DNA of 64,000 nucleotides from contig MU119304.1 of the NCBI GenBank assembly GCA_014904845.1, forward strand, positions 62,001 through 126,000, read 5' to 3'. This stretch comes from Acephala macrosclerotiorum. Its lineage: Eukaryota > Ascomycota > Leotiomycetes > Helotiales > Mollisiaceae. Shown here in pieces: positions 34,335 to 46,017 of the stretch (positions are counted from its first letter, which is position 1; each line of letters starts with the position of its first letter). The notes below the pieces were generated by a model. It saw only the letters and a program-made list of their open reading frames with translations. It did not search any database and was not told the DNA's origin. The translations under genes and the position numbers were made by a program.

Positions 34335-34876
34335 GGTGAGCTGACACAGGCTTCGGAACCTCAAGTATGACACTCTCGGGAAAGAAAGGTGATTGGTTTA
34401 CGATGAATCGAGTCCTAACACATACATATTCAGCGAATTGATATATTGAGAAAAACAAATTTCAAGCTCAAGAAAGGGGGATACTCATGAAAATGAAAGA
34501 TATATCTCTTAGCAACAGCAGCATCCCACCAAATCAGACATATCCATAATAAGAACAAACCACAACGAGGCTTTGTCCCGCAAGCTTCAGAGGCCCAATT
34601 GGAACTCACCATTCAGCTTCTACCCCAAGGGTCTTTGGGCAGTTTTGCGAGCGCCATGGTTGGGACAACAACGCCACACAACTGCCTGACCAGTCTCCTT
34701 CGTAGCGAGCATGCAATGTTTCGAGGATAAGCAGCTCGTTAAACGACTTCATCAACTGGCTATGTCGCCAGTGAAATAAACCTTTTTATCGTCCGAGGAC
34801 TCCCTCTCTGACAATGATGGACCCCAGCAAGAATGCGCTGAAAGCCAGAAAATATAGTGATTTGAAGCCTACAGAT
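34335..34876. other. Intergenic, no gene recognised
   Basis: Upstream region of the membrane protein gene. A TATAGTGATTT...ATTTAGCGATGG sequence near 34850-34885 resembles the recurrent TAGCGA motif and may mark a transposon remnant that cut off the neighbouring UNC93-like gene. Confidence 0.4.
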
Positions 34877-35662
34877 TTAGCGATGGAGGCCTAATATCTG
34901 ACGACTTGAAGGTTGCTTTAATTGTACGACGGAACGCCCATCCGTTCTCTGGACCCTTTTTGCAGTGGGTAGGAGTAAAGCGAACGGGAAACCGAGACAC
35001 ATGAGGGTCATGAGTGCAATATAAGTGGACTGTGTGACACCGCCACGGTAGTTTTTCTTTGCGTTGAGCGCCGATGCGATAATACCACCAATGGAGGCTC
35101 CAGGATTTTGGAAGGCAAATTTGATAGATACTTGAAAGAATTTATTAGCATGAAGTTCTCTGCATCATTATTTTGACTTGCTTGTTGTTCCCTTTCTGTT
35201 TTCTTCGGTATACCCAAGCAGAATAGCTCCGGATGCCACCCACAAGAAGCAAGCCGAAATACCCAGGACTACAGAGCCGAAAAGGAGCAACCAAGTTGTG
35301 CCAAATTTATCGACGCAGTAGAGGCCAGCAGCGTATGGTGTGTATCCAAGAGTTCCAATCTGCAAGTTCTAGGAGTCAGTCCTACCCGAGTCTAAATGTA
35401 ACAGTTCGTCCTCACCAGAAGCGCCCACTTCGGCGTGATGCGATTTGCAATGGCCAACGAACAGACTCCCAATTGCCAACTTTCCGAACACGATTTCATT
35501 GGCAGAATTAGAGATATCGGGACTCGCCCCTCCTCCTGCTCCCAAGCCATTCAATGCTCCAAATATGCCCGGACAAGTGAAAGCTGTCGCAGCAACGAGG
35601 AATGCACAGAATATCGTAGAGCGATACCATTGCACAGGAACCTTCTCTTCTTTCTCAGACAT
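34877..35662 (-). pseudogene. UNC93-like MFS transporter, truncated and frameshifted
   Basis: Begins at 35662 (MSEKEEKVPVQWYRSTIFCA) and carries typical UNC93-like blocks: CPGIFGALNGLGAGG, FGKLAIGSLFVG, then in another frame AIANRITPKWALL, IGTLGYTPYAAGLYC, GISACFLWVASGAILLGY, FAFQNPGASIGGIIASALN, and TYIALMTLMCLGFPFALLLP ending at TDGRSVVQLKQPS. A 2-nt loss near 35450-35460 breaks the frame before AIANRIT. An intron with a GC donor (A|GCAAGTC...TTCAAG) is needed between RKGTT and SIKFAFQ. The product stops at 34877, about half the usual 450-500 aa, with unrelated residues at the end. A former membrane transporter now unlikely to work. Confidence 0.78.
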
Positions 35663-36449
35663 TATTGCACTAATATCTGTATCTGCAGTGGATTGAGGAG
35701 TGCTGTTGAAAGCAAGAAGCAAGTGGGGAAGTTTGGTGACAATAAAAACGAATCAACGACCGTGACGACGAGGACCCGAAAGTTTGGAAATGAAGATATT
35801 AAGAGACTTTAAAGTATTCTCCATGTGCGACCTGGAAAGGCCATGCCGGCAACCAGAATCCACTTTTCCCCTTAAACATAGAGGTATATCAAAGGGTTGA
35901 ATTGCGATTCTTCGGAGTAATTGACGTGCTTCTCAGTAGAATACAGTGATGTCGGAAGCTTTTCCGAGAACTCGTCGGCCATATCCTAGAATTGGATTAT
36001 GGAGACCAGGAGAACAGAACCTGTACAGACTTGCTCCATAGTTCGGATGTCTTCCAGCGAAGCCCAGAGGCTCCACGCACAAAACTCTCGGAACACGCCG
36101 TGTGCAGCCAATCATAATGGGTTGTGGTTGGTTTATCGGCCATCGAGTCTTCCTAATGCTTGGCTAAACAATTAATTTTGTTTGCGCTTTCAAAAGAGCT
36201 TCGCGGGGGTGGGATGAAGTGTATGTTGTGTGTTGTGAGTATTATGGCGTTTGCATGCCAAGTGCTAACCGAAGTCCAGGCCTGGGGGTGAAGCTCGCTA
36301 ATCTTAGGGGATCGCTTACAGTGACTTTCGGGGGGCGCAATTCGGGGTAATTGGAGGAGTTAGTGCTAATCTCTGCTTGAATATATGGGCTTCTGCTCTC
36401 AACAACGTCCTGAAGTTGATCTTTTATAAATAGAAGGTATATAAATGCC
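35663..36449. other. Intergenic, no gene recognised
   Basis: Region between the UNC93-like remnant and the 3' end of the Zn2Cys6 regulator. Only short ORFs. Confidence 0.4.
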
Positions 36450-38578
36450 TCAGAGCTCTCGGAGTCGACACGCAACCCATTCCGAATTACAGGCCAACCG
36501 AGCCCGCAGCATGTTGATGCAACCATGCAAAGTTTCGCAGACATCATCGGTCCCTAGAAATCCGAAGGACCCCTTCGAAACTGCCAAGTTCAACACCGAA
36601 ATCGTAGAGATCAACCTGTAACTTGTCTGAATGTCTTTCTGGCACAAGATTCTAGATGGTACTCACCTGTTGCCCATAATGATATTAATATCTCGTTCGT
36701 CCGGGATTGCTATCTTCACCATGTTGAGCCCGGCTAGTAGTCCATCTTGGAAAAACGTCCACCCATGGAATGGTAATCTGTAGCTCGAGTCATCTAAGAC
36801 ATGTAGGATAAGTGGCCTGGCCAGCGAGAAGCGTGCAAACCAGTACAGCAGCTTCAGTCGAATGCCAACCGGGACGGATGTGCCTTTTCTTGCCTGAGGC
36901 GACCAATCAAGAAACGTTGGCACGGTGAGTTCCCATTCCTCAAGTTGTAATTTCAGTTCTTGGACAATCGGGGATACCTCAACGCTGCCCGCAAAATTAT
37001 GGTTAGACAGGTGGTTGAGACCAGGTGCTTCAAGGATTCGCGAGATAATTGCTTTCAAAGACATTTCAGCCAAGAAGTATGTGTAAGTTGTTCGAGCAAA
37101 TGCTTTTAGATGCACCGAATTGGGCTCATCGTATCCCAGGGGGAGGGTCAGATTGTTCTCTAATTGATACAATAGACTGCTTGGGAAGCTGTATACAACA
37201 TGACGCAAATCACTGTGCACCATTAGCATCCGTGGCGACAATCAATTTCTGCCAGCTTCTTACCGTTCAAGGTTGTAGCTTATCCAGTAGAGACGCAAGG
37301 TAGTTTTTATATCGTCCGGGCTTCTCTCATAACCCGTCTCTTCATCCCTACAATTCTTCTGTCAGAATTGGTCACTATCAATGGGGATGCAACTATCTCT
37401 CACCTTCGAATCATTGTGTAAAGAGAAGAGCAACCGGAGTGAAGATACGACCAGAAGTTTAGTAGTCTTCCTTTCTTGAGCAGGAATAGCGCAGCAAGGA
37501 TTTGAGCTTGAGAATGCTCCAATGAATACTCCACACTCAACCGACTGAGAATGTCCAGCGCTCGCTGAAAGTCTGAAAGTCCACTTTCTGGTGAGAGCGG
37601 AGCTTTGTACGCCTTGGACAGGCCAATCATGACAAGAATAAGGCATGACCACATGTCGTCCCGAAAACCTCTCATTGTCACCTCCGATGCCATCTTGAAA
37701 GTGACTACATCACAGATGATTGGAAATAAGGGGCAGACACGCTCAAAAAAGTTCTCCAGTAGTGGCAGAATATTAGAAGCGGCGGTCGGGATGCTTTTGC
37801 TAAGAAAATCAGGCAGAGGGGGGCGGGATTCTTCGCACGACAAAGGTGTCCCCCTTTGGGCGTATTCCAATTTTGCAAAAATACCACTCTGGTAAGTAAT
37901 TGGACTTTGGTTATCATTGGTCGTGTCAAATGGGCGATCGTAGTTTCCTTCATGAGCGATGGGTTGATTGGCGGTCTCCGCTGGAGAGCGCTTGTCTACT
38001 GTTGCGGCAGGTGACAACAAGACCGTATTCAGATATGTTGCGATTGCTGATGGAGGTGTTGCGACTTCATTGACGGAGCTGCTCCAGTTCTTCTCAGATC
38101 TTTCAAAACTCGTCGTCTCTTGTTTTCTTCTCTCATTTGAGGTCGAGAGTATTGCTAGCTTCTCTTCAACTTGAGAGAGACGTTCCACAAGCTGCGAGAT
38201 CAGCTTCTCATCACTCCGAAACACCGTCAATAATTGTGACTGCAGTTTGGGATTCGGAACATACCTCTCTTTCTTTGACCCTTGGTACTCACAGCGAAAG
38301 CCGTGGCGCTTGCAGAAAGTACAGGTTGGGGATGATTCGTCGCATCTTACTTTCTTGTGACGACAAGTTTCACAGGCCTAACAAATATTCAGCAAAATCT
38401 CGTCACGAGGCGAGGCGAGGAGCTTTTCACTTACTGATGAGGCTCGGTGCTGATTACGGTTCTGCTTCTTCAGCAAACCCATGCTCTCGCCATCCACTGC
38501 ACCGTTATTCGGGCTGCCATACTTTCCTGTGATTTTTCTTCGTTTCTGTGGAGGTGCTTCTTGAGGAGGAGCCTCCAT
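36450..38578 (-). CDS. Zn2Cys6 fungal-specific transcription factor
   Basis: Nuclear DNA-binding regulator. Five exons (38578-38435, 38377-37404, 37347-37264, 37212-36667, 36615-36450) splice in frame to 637 aa, all with GT-AG introns. The N-terminus is basic (PPQKRRKITGKYG). The zinc cluster ACETCRHKKVRC then DESSPTCTFCKRHGFRC has the six Cys (C-x2-C-x6-C-x6-C-x2-C-x6-C). A likely dimerisation helix follows (LISQLVERLSQVEEKLAIL). The central fungal_trans-type domain shows LLENFFERVCPLFPIIC, WSCLILVMIGLSKAY and LHSGCSSLYTMIRR...TTLRLYWISYNLER, matching the GRP/FWS-type blocks. It looks intact. Its neighbours (transporter, FAD monooxygenase, P450) suggest a pathway-specific regulator. Confidence 0.92.
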
Positions 38579-39057
38579 GTTCGGTTCAAGTGAGTTTCTC
38601 TATGATTGTCCGTACCACGATGGATCGCAAGCCGAGAAACAAAGTATCGGAGAGTGGGGGGCATTTACTTAGTGTGTTTCTTCTGCATGAACCTCCGATA
38701 TTTGCATCAGAATACACGGGAAAGACGTGATTGTCAACGTGGGTCCTACGTACCCCACCAAAACATCCCAACCCCCAAACTTCGAGGTAGTACTCATATC
38801 GCCGCTCCACTGCTTTCAATAGACCAACTCTAGACTCTATGAGTTCCAGAAGCTGCTATTGGTTGACCACGGATATGTTCCGAGATAGCTATGCATAGGA
38901 ATCGAATGCATGTGATTTACTGCAAACATGAGGCGATACTCGATTTCTAATTCTCTATAATCCGTTAGACCATCGATGGAGAAGCTGGAATAAGCTCATT
39001 TAAAACTACGCAGTCAACATGTCCTTTTACTACCAGACTTCCGTTCACTGAGACGAT
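38579..39057. other. Divergent promoter region between regulator and FAD monooxygenase
   Basis: 479 bp separate the two divergent starts, so both could be controlled from here. CGG-type sites bound by zinc-cluster proteins cannot be assigned with confidence. Confidence 0.4.
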
Positions 39058-40569
39058 ATGTATCAGAGAAAGTTACAAGGTCCTCGATTGAAAGTGGCAA
39101 TCATTGGCGCAGGGCCTGCCGGTTTGGGCGCCGCCATCGAATTTTCACGGCTTCCATTCGTTGATTGGAACCTATATGAACAAGCAACAGCGATTCGAGA
39201 AATTGGTGCAGGTATCAGCATACAGCCGAGCACCTGGAGGAGGCTTGAGGATCTCGGCGCAGCCAAGAACTTGAAACCGGAAGACATCTATCGACCAGCG
39301 GATAACCATTCAGTCCAGCATCGGTAAGCCCAGAAAGATCGAGGTATAAGCACGTTTGAATAACTTTTTGAAGGAACGGAAGGACCGGCGAAATACTGGT
39401 TTCGCATCTCCAGCCAGGTGTGTTTAAGCTCCCTAATTCTGCCTATATTTGATTTATAAAACTGGATAGGAGTCCCTGAAGAGCAACTACACGCAAGAAC
39501 GAAATATTGAACTGCTTCGCAGGTGGTCAGAAATTTTGCCTTCCCGGATCATCAAATTAGTTATATTGGAAGAACTTCTTATCGCACTGTAATCACAACC
39601 GAAGAAATCGCCACGATCGATGGTGTTCCCGATGCTGTTACGTTCTGGCACGGCCCCAACTCTTAGCTTTACACATGCCCACTTGGCGATGGCAAGTTCG
39701 AGATCACGACAATGACACCTGAACTAACGAGCGAGAAAGAGAAAGTCAGTTGGGGTCAAGACGCTACCATTGAGGAGAATTTGAGGCATTTCGAAGTGAT
39801 TTCTATATTCATTTGAGAAAATGCGAGCTGACAAGTACAAATAGGATTTTGCCCCTGTCGCCAAAGCTGTGTTGAAACTGCCGAAAGAGCTTAAGCAGTA
39901 TGCTTTGTTCGCAGGCCCCAGACTTGGGAGCGTGATTGCGCATGGCTCTGTAGCTCTCGTTGGGGATGCGTCACATCGTGAGTTTCCTAGTCCATTGAAT
40001 GGCCTTCTGCTAATTCAAAATTCTCCAGCACTGTCAGGAGCATTTGGTACGACGAAAGATTCGAGCTGCATATGAAGATGGTTGACAGTGATTACAGGAT
40101 CTGGTGCCGGCTTTGCTCTAGAGGATGTTTTTGTACTTTCAAGAGCCGTCAAATGGACCTACGAGCAGGATCTGACGCTACAAGATGGACTGAGGCTTTT
40201 TGATCAAATCAGAGGGCCGTATTACCGCGACTTGGTAGGCTGTCCTACTTTTCGATACTTGTTATTCAAAAGCCCTCCTGCTAATTGTATGGTGCTCTAG
40301 TATGGTGTCCTCGATAAATTTGGAGAGGCTGATCAGTATCTGAAAAATGCCAGCTTGGGCTTTGACGAGGCAGTCAACATTCAGGTGGAAAAGAAATGGA
40401 GTAAGAAGTACAATTGGATTCAGGAGTATGATGTGAGTCAAATTCACGAAACTATCCAAAAGAATATATTCGTATGAGTGACTTCTATTTCCAGGTTCAG
40501 CAAATCTTCAGAGATGCTGTTGAAAAAGAGCCTTCTGATTCTTCTGGGAGAGAAAACTCAAAGCTTTGA
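39058..40569 (+). pseudogene. FAD-dependent monooxygenase (salicylate hydroxylase-like), decayed
   Basis: The N-terminus has the dinucleotide fold VAIIGAGPAGLGAAIEFSR, then NLYEQATAIREIGAGISIQP. Later exons give NGRTGEILVSHLQP, VPEEQLHARTKY, DHQISYIGRTSYRTVI, YTCPLGDGKFEITTM, VALVGDASH (the FAD-binding GD motif) and GFALEDVFVLSRAV, ending near 40569. About 80 residues expected between LHARTKY and VVRNFAFPDH (including the DG motif region) are missing. A TAG at 39664-39666 sits where the family usually has Trp or similar before LYTCPL. Several introns keep GT-AG ends (for example 40049 region GTACGA...TTACAG). It probably once hydroxylated a small aromatic or polyketide substrate. Confidence 0.8.
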
Positions 40570-41178
40570 GTAAGCTGGAAAATTAGCAACTTGGTGCCTA
40601 ATATGCGCTGAAGCCATAGTGCCAGTAGCCTGAAAAATCAAAACGTAACCACGGTTGCTCGGTATAGCGTATTTCCTGGAGAGACACGAGCGACTCTTCT
40701 CGTAATGAATGGCACTACGCTTGAAACTCGGGAGATGAATGAAAAGTTTTCAAGTTCAACCGCACATTAATAAAGCGAAGAATGACCGTTGTGGATTGTG
40801 AGAGTGACGAGCAATTCAGAGACCTCTTCCCGCAGGCGTGAATTAAATCTTCCCATTCAAACTTCAGAGCAACTTGCAATGGCCATTTAGCTCGAGGCCC
40901 TCTTGGAGCCGCTACTGAATGTGGAGGCAGTTGATAATGGAGTACCTCGAGACCACAGAGAAGGGAAGAGAGTCTCTTCGCAGAAGACCGCAAGAAGCTG
41001 GACGAGAATGGCAATGGCTCTTTAGCGGAGAGATCTGGATCTACCTGGGAGTTCTCACAGGTGTCTATGAGATGTGTAATGTCTGAATATGAAATTTAGT
41101 TGCTGCAATTTGCTATCATGTTAGCTATGAATCATGAATGATACTCTTCCTATCGCACCCATCGTCCGCCCTACATGC
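40570..41178. other. Intergenic, convergent 3' ends
   Basis: No gene recognised between the monooxygenase remnant and the P450 3' end. Confidence 0.45.
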
Positions 41179-42925
41179 TCACATGAAAGCCTTGACTCTG
41201 ATGCCCTTCGTCCCGGGCTGCTGGATTGGCAAGAAAGCATCACTCTCAATCTCCACATCCCTCAACCCCGTCTCCCACAACTCCAAGATCCCCACATCAT
41301 CCGGACCCCTGCACTCCCTGCTCCCCCATTGTCTCCAAATCGCACTTAATCCCAAATACAACTCCGCATGCGCAAGATTGATACCCAAGCACTGTCTACT
41401 CCCAGCCGTAAAACTTACCATGTATTTATCGATCGCTTTATTCTTTCCATCCAGCCACCGTTCCGGAGAAAAGAGTTTTGAGTCAGGGAAGATGGCGGGG
41501 TTGTGGTGGATTTGGACGCTCGTCATGCCGACTGGTGTGTTGGGTGGGATAATGTATTTCTTTTCTCCATCCATAAAAATGATTTCATTGTCCGGGTCCA
41601 GGCGTGCCAGGCGGCAGCTCACACCATATGTGAGACGGAATCCTTCTTTCATGACGGCATTCAGATATGGAAGTTGTTCTAGCACTGGCAACGGGATGGT
41701 GCCAATCATGGAGAGGTCCGGAATTGCGGTAGTGAGCTCTTCTTTCAGCTTGCGGAGGGTCTTGGGTTGTTTGATAAGCCAGAACATTACGACTTCGAGG
41801 ACCCAGGCTGTGGTGAGTGTTCCGGCCATTGTTAGAACATGTGCGTCGTCTGATAGTCGAATATCCCGTTTCTCGTGCTCGGGAAGTTTGGAATCCAGGA
41901 TGGAGTTGAAGATTGTGGGATGCGTGTTGTCTTTGTGTGCGTCGTTAATGCCGGCTTGGATGGCTTTTATTTGTGTGAGAACTGCCTGTGAAGAAGTCAG
42001 GGATGTTGGTGGGGTGATGATGGAGGGGAAAGTACTCGTTTCTGTGCAACGAAGGATGCCATTGCTGGATGAAGCATTTCTGCAATGCTGTTTGGAAGTG
42101 CTTGCATCAAGTTGTTCACCCAAGGTGCATGCTTCATGAAACTCCCAGCAGTAGACCCGAAGAACGAAGCATCGCGATATGAAGGGTCGAAGTCTTCCGC
42201 TTCTGTGAATGCCGTCAGCGCATCACTTCTCCAATGCTCGAGTTTAACCCACCCAGACGTTTGTCGCATCTTCCGAAACAATACATCATCACGATATCTA
42301 TGCTAGTCAGTCTTCCTCTCAGTGACCACTTGGAGTCTCAGCTTACCATTTGTAAAAGCAGCAAAAGCCCAGCTAGCCATCAACACCTCATCCGTCCCTC
42401 TGAACCCCTTCAGCCTATCTAACAACAGATCAACTCTCTCTTGAATGTCGGGTTGCAATCTCCTCACACTCGCCATACTGAAGAATGGACTTAAGGCCGC
42501 TCTCCTCATCTTATGCAAGTCGTGTCCGGGAGTACCAAACACGCTGTAGTCCAGTCCGAAAGACTTCGTGAACCAGTCATATTTGTCTCGTCGATGTCCA
42601 GAGGCTGAGGACGCATAGATCGTGTCGTAGAAATCGGGATCTGAGATATGAATCTCCCATGGTGAGATGCGGATTATGGGTCCGTATATTTTGTGCAGTT
42701 CGATGATTTTGAACGTGTACTTGCCGCCGAGGTAGAGGTCGTAGTATGCTTCATATCTACATCGCTTAGCAGAATTCGAGTTTCGAGGCTGAAGACTTAC
42801 AATCTTGTGAGAGCTGCAAGCTTGGGACCTGGAATATGAGCGATGGGACTCAGGTACAAACGGTAGTAGACTCCGTACAGCGTATACGCAAGCAATCCAA
42901 TTGAACTGAGGAGAAGCGGTCCCAT
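41179..42925 (-). CDS. Cytochrome P450 monooxygenase
   Basis: ER-membrane haem monooxygenase. Exons 42925-42801, 42756-42347, 42297-42253, 42202-42036 and 41985-41179 join in frame to 517 aa with GT-AG introns. The N-terminal anchor (LLLSSIGLLAYTLYGVYYRL) is followed by the proline-rich hinge HIPGPKLAAL. The I-helix is TMAGTLTTAWVLE (A-G-x-x-T, Leu where Asp/Glu is common). The K-helix motif EGFR (ExxR), the PERW region and the haem loop FTAGSRQCLGINLA (FxxGxRxCxG with the Cys ligand) are all present. It resembles the trichodiene-oxygenase-like group of fungal P450s; the substrate is unknown. It is the only clearly intact enzyme of the putative cluster at 35-43 kb. Confidence 0.93.
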
Positions 42926-43427
42926 TTTGACGAATTCACGTGACGAAGAATCGAGAAAGGATTGAGAGCGGAGATCATATTGCGACAGAAGTAGGCCAAG
43001 CCAGAACATAATAAATTCTGATTGTAATGTTTGCTGCGGGGTGTGCCCACAATGCAGTCTCGTGCATATGCAGTTGGCTTCTCCAGGGTCTGCAGCGTCC
43101 CGTGCCGACGCCTAAGTGCAAGTTCACAGGGGACAATTGGACGCCCATTTTCAGATTCGCTTAGAAGCTCCAGTTGAAGCGGGGGTACCAAAGGGTAGAA
43201 AAGAAAAGAAAAGAAAAGAAAAGAAAATACTAAGCATGCTTCGTCGTCGTGAGATTTGTGGTGGAAGCTCCTCTCATTCTCCAAGAATAAATGCAGCTGT
43301 TCCTGCCAAATCAGAACCGACAATCTCCTCAGATTCCTAGAGATGTAGGTAACGAACATCCAAGATTTCTCCTCGGAATGCTCGGCAGACCCTTGAACCG
43401 GAAAATTCATGCCAGATTTCTCTGGCT
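42926..43427. other. Intergenic with an (AGAAA)n microsatellite
   Basis: P450 upstream region. A pure-purine 5-bp microsatellite of about six units lies at roughly 43196-43227. No gene. Confidence 0.6.
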
Positions 43428-44118
43428 CTAAAGTCCGCAAAGCGATAGAAGGATCTTCTCATTCCTAGTATTTGAAGCAAAGTTCATGTCTCCGAAGTAG
43501 ACCAGGTATCCATCTCCGGCTCGCACTATAACGATAGGGCTCGTTTCTTGCAGCGGCACTCCATTCATAGGGTATGGGAAATCGATGAGCTTATATAACT
43601 CTTCAGAAGGCTGAGCACCATAATATTTATTGCCTTCAGATAGGTTCGGTCTGAACATAAAGCGGGAAACGTCGGGAGATTGCAAGTGGGATTAAACGTG
43701 TAGAATTCGAAACTACCCACGCAGCGCTCCCATGGAACTCCAAACCGTTGCTTGAACGACGAGGCGAAAAGGACTTCAGGGACGTTTGGAGCGAGGGGCG
43801 GAAAGCCGAAGCAAAATATTATTCGACCTCCATTTCGCATGTATGACTTTAGCTTCTCGAGAAGTCCTCTGTCTCTCTAATAGATCATAGCTTTGTCAGT
43901 GACAGGATGGCTTTTGGTGTGTTGTTGTCGAGATAACAGATTGTAGCTCTGATTTTCTTAGCACGGGAGACTTTCGCAAATCCGAGTAGGGAATCGAGCA
44001 CAGGCTCAAAGACGGGATCAATCTCCTTCTGAAAAGGAACAAGACTTAGGAGGGGTATTTCAGGTTTGGGATCAGTCGTAAGCTGTAGAACGAAAGCTGG
44101 TCGAGATCCAGAAGCCAT
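43428..44118 (-). pseudogene. Conserved fungal hypothetical protein, broken by frameshifts and a stop
   Basis: Pieces in order from 44118: MASGSRPAFVLQLT, IRATICYLDNNTPKAIL, then in a second frame VTDKAMIY, RDRGLLEKLKSYMRNGGRII, FASSFKQRFGVPWERC, NLPTFPAL, LKAINIM, then in a third frame AQPSEELYKL, IVIVRAGDGYLVYFGDMNF and ILLSLCGL. The order (YxxxGG, GLPW-like, KA, GDGYLxYxGDxN, LxLCGL) matches a fungal family I recall only as uncharacterised. Lesions: a 1-nt loss near 43895, TAG at 43877-43879 and a 1-nt loss near 43625. No introns explain them. Confidence 0.6.
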
Positions 44119-45117
44119 CTTAAAGATTGGAACTTGGTCCTGAGCGTGATGCTAGTGACAACGGATGAGCAGGGAGATAAATATGCACATTTGAAGTCTT
44201 TCAATTGATCTGGCTGAGAGAAATTGAGCAAGTGATCTAAGGTGAAGATACTTCAAAGCAGACGCAGATGATCTTTTTTCTTTCCATGCACAGTTTGCAG
44301 TTTCCAAACGGGTTGTTTGATTCTCCTTTCTCTTTTAGAATGAGACAATATATCAGAACAATTCTAAAGATGACACTTTAACCGAGAGCGACATTGCTTT
44401 CTCGCAGTATTATCAGATAGATACTAACAAAATTACCTTTCTTGGCGCGCAAGGCACAAGATGGCGACTCGCTCCCACACTGGAACAAAATTTAGAACAG
44501 AGCATAAATATTGTAAGGGCGAGGTATACTTTGTGTTGGTCCTTTTTACATTCAAAACAAGTGACCTTGATCCTTCTGCTTGTCTTGCTTGTAGTCGATA
44601 TGTCCATCTACACTTCTTCCCCAGCAACCACGCCTCATGGTCGGCACAATCAGTCTCCGAAGATGAACAGGCTAGTGAGGACAACTGATGTGTGTAGGTT
44701 CATGTGTCGACGATCGACAGATCTGGAGGATGTTGAAGATTGAAGAAGCAGGAATGAAGTTGTAGGTTTGTCGTGGACTTGCATCGCAACAGAATTGGCT
44801 CTGACAGGAGCTCGATCCCTGACTCGAGACTGATTTTCGGTATCGGTTCCGGCTGCAAACTCTCGGCCCACACTCATCTCAATTCAGACATTGGATATTA
44901 TCAACAACTCGGTCGTGATCTCAAATGATGTCAGCGTCAGCTCCTAGCTCGTAACTTGGTACTGAATTCTGCGTCGGATGGTTTGGTAGACAATCTCTTT
45001 CCATGGAAGTCAGACTTGCTCGCATCTTTGGCCGAGGAACAACATACCAAACATAATCCCATCTCAATGAGCCTCCATAAATTGTAATTCTTTGCTCCGA
45101 GTGATCCGTGTCCCCTT
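44119..45117. other. Intergenic, no gene recognised
   Basis: Overlapping 60-85 codon ORFs on both strands at 44413-44743 and 44921-45164 without recognisable features. Confidence 0.4.
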
Positions 45118-45809
45118 TCAAGTCGCGACTCCATCACCCAATGTATTTCCCAACCCCTTCTCAAGATCAGCCCTTGATCTCTCCTCCGTTACTGCCACAT
45201 CACTCACACTCACAAACACCAGTCCCAACGACTCCTCATGCGCCTCCATCGCTGCTCTGATAGCTCTCGCTCTCGCCCAGTACTTCCAGCCTAAGATGAA
45301 GGGCGCCATCACGGCAAGGCTGAGGACGAATGCGACGGTGTACGATGTCGAATTTGGATGAGGAACGTAAAGGACGTTCAGCACAAAGCCGAATATGATA
45401 GCCAGTGACACCACTTCCTTGAACATGACTGCCGCTTCCCTGAACGTCACTTCGAGCGTCTGGAATCCTCGATATGATGCTTTGAACTCAGTAAGGATGC
45501 AGGTAGAGAATACGTGAAATAATCCACTCGCATCCATAGTAAAAGGCGAAACAAACAGGCAAAACTCAATATCAAAAATCAACAACAGTATCAAAAAACG
45601 GAACAGCGACCTTGCGCAATATTTGTATTGCTCCTTCCTTTACCCAGCCCGCCCTCCGCCTCAGCGCGCTGCTTACGGAGGTAAGCCACAAACACAATGA
45701 GATCATGAGGGAAGCCTCGGCGTAGGGAATCAACCGCACGTGGCCTAACATTCTCGTATGCTTTCGTCGCGACAGGGCAGAAAAGGGGCTCTGCTTCTGA
45801 TGACACCAC
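45118..45809 (-). CDS. Hypothetical small membrane protein, exon structure uncertain
   Basis: The reverse frame ending at 45118 encodes FKEVVSLAIIFGFVLNVLYV and SYTVAFVLSLAVMAPFILGW, two likely membrane helices, then a basic/acidic helix (KYWARARAIRAAMEAHEESL) and a polar tail. The best Met is at 45537. Upstream, 45591-45809 holds a coding-like stretch in another frame (VATKAYENVRPRAVDSLRRG; DLIVFVAYLRKQRAEAEGG) without its own ATG. The two could be exons of one gene joined near a GTAAAG donor at about 45650 and a TACTGAG acceptor at about 45490. No family recognised. Confidence 0.35.
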
Positions 45810-46017
45810 AATTGTATCGTCACATCGCGCTCAATCGAGCCCAAAGATTTGGATAGTGATAGATAGAGTTGCGAATCAGGCGACGCGTAGGGCGCGCATT
45901 GATTGAATGAGTGAGGATTGGGGTTAGTGAGGGGGAAAGAATACGAGAAAATTTAAAGTTGCTGATGGGCAAGGTTTGGCGGGAAGTCCCTAAATGGGAC
46001 GCTATGCTCATTGAGTG

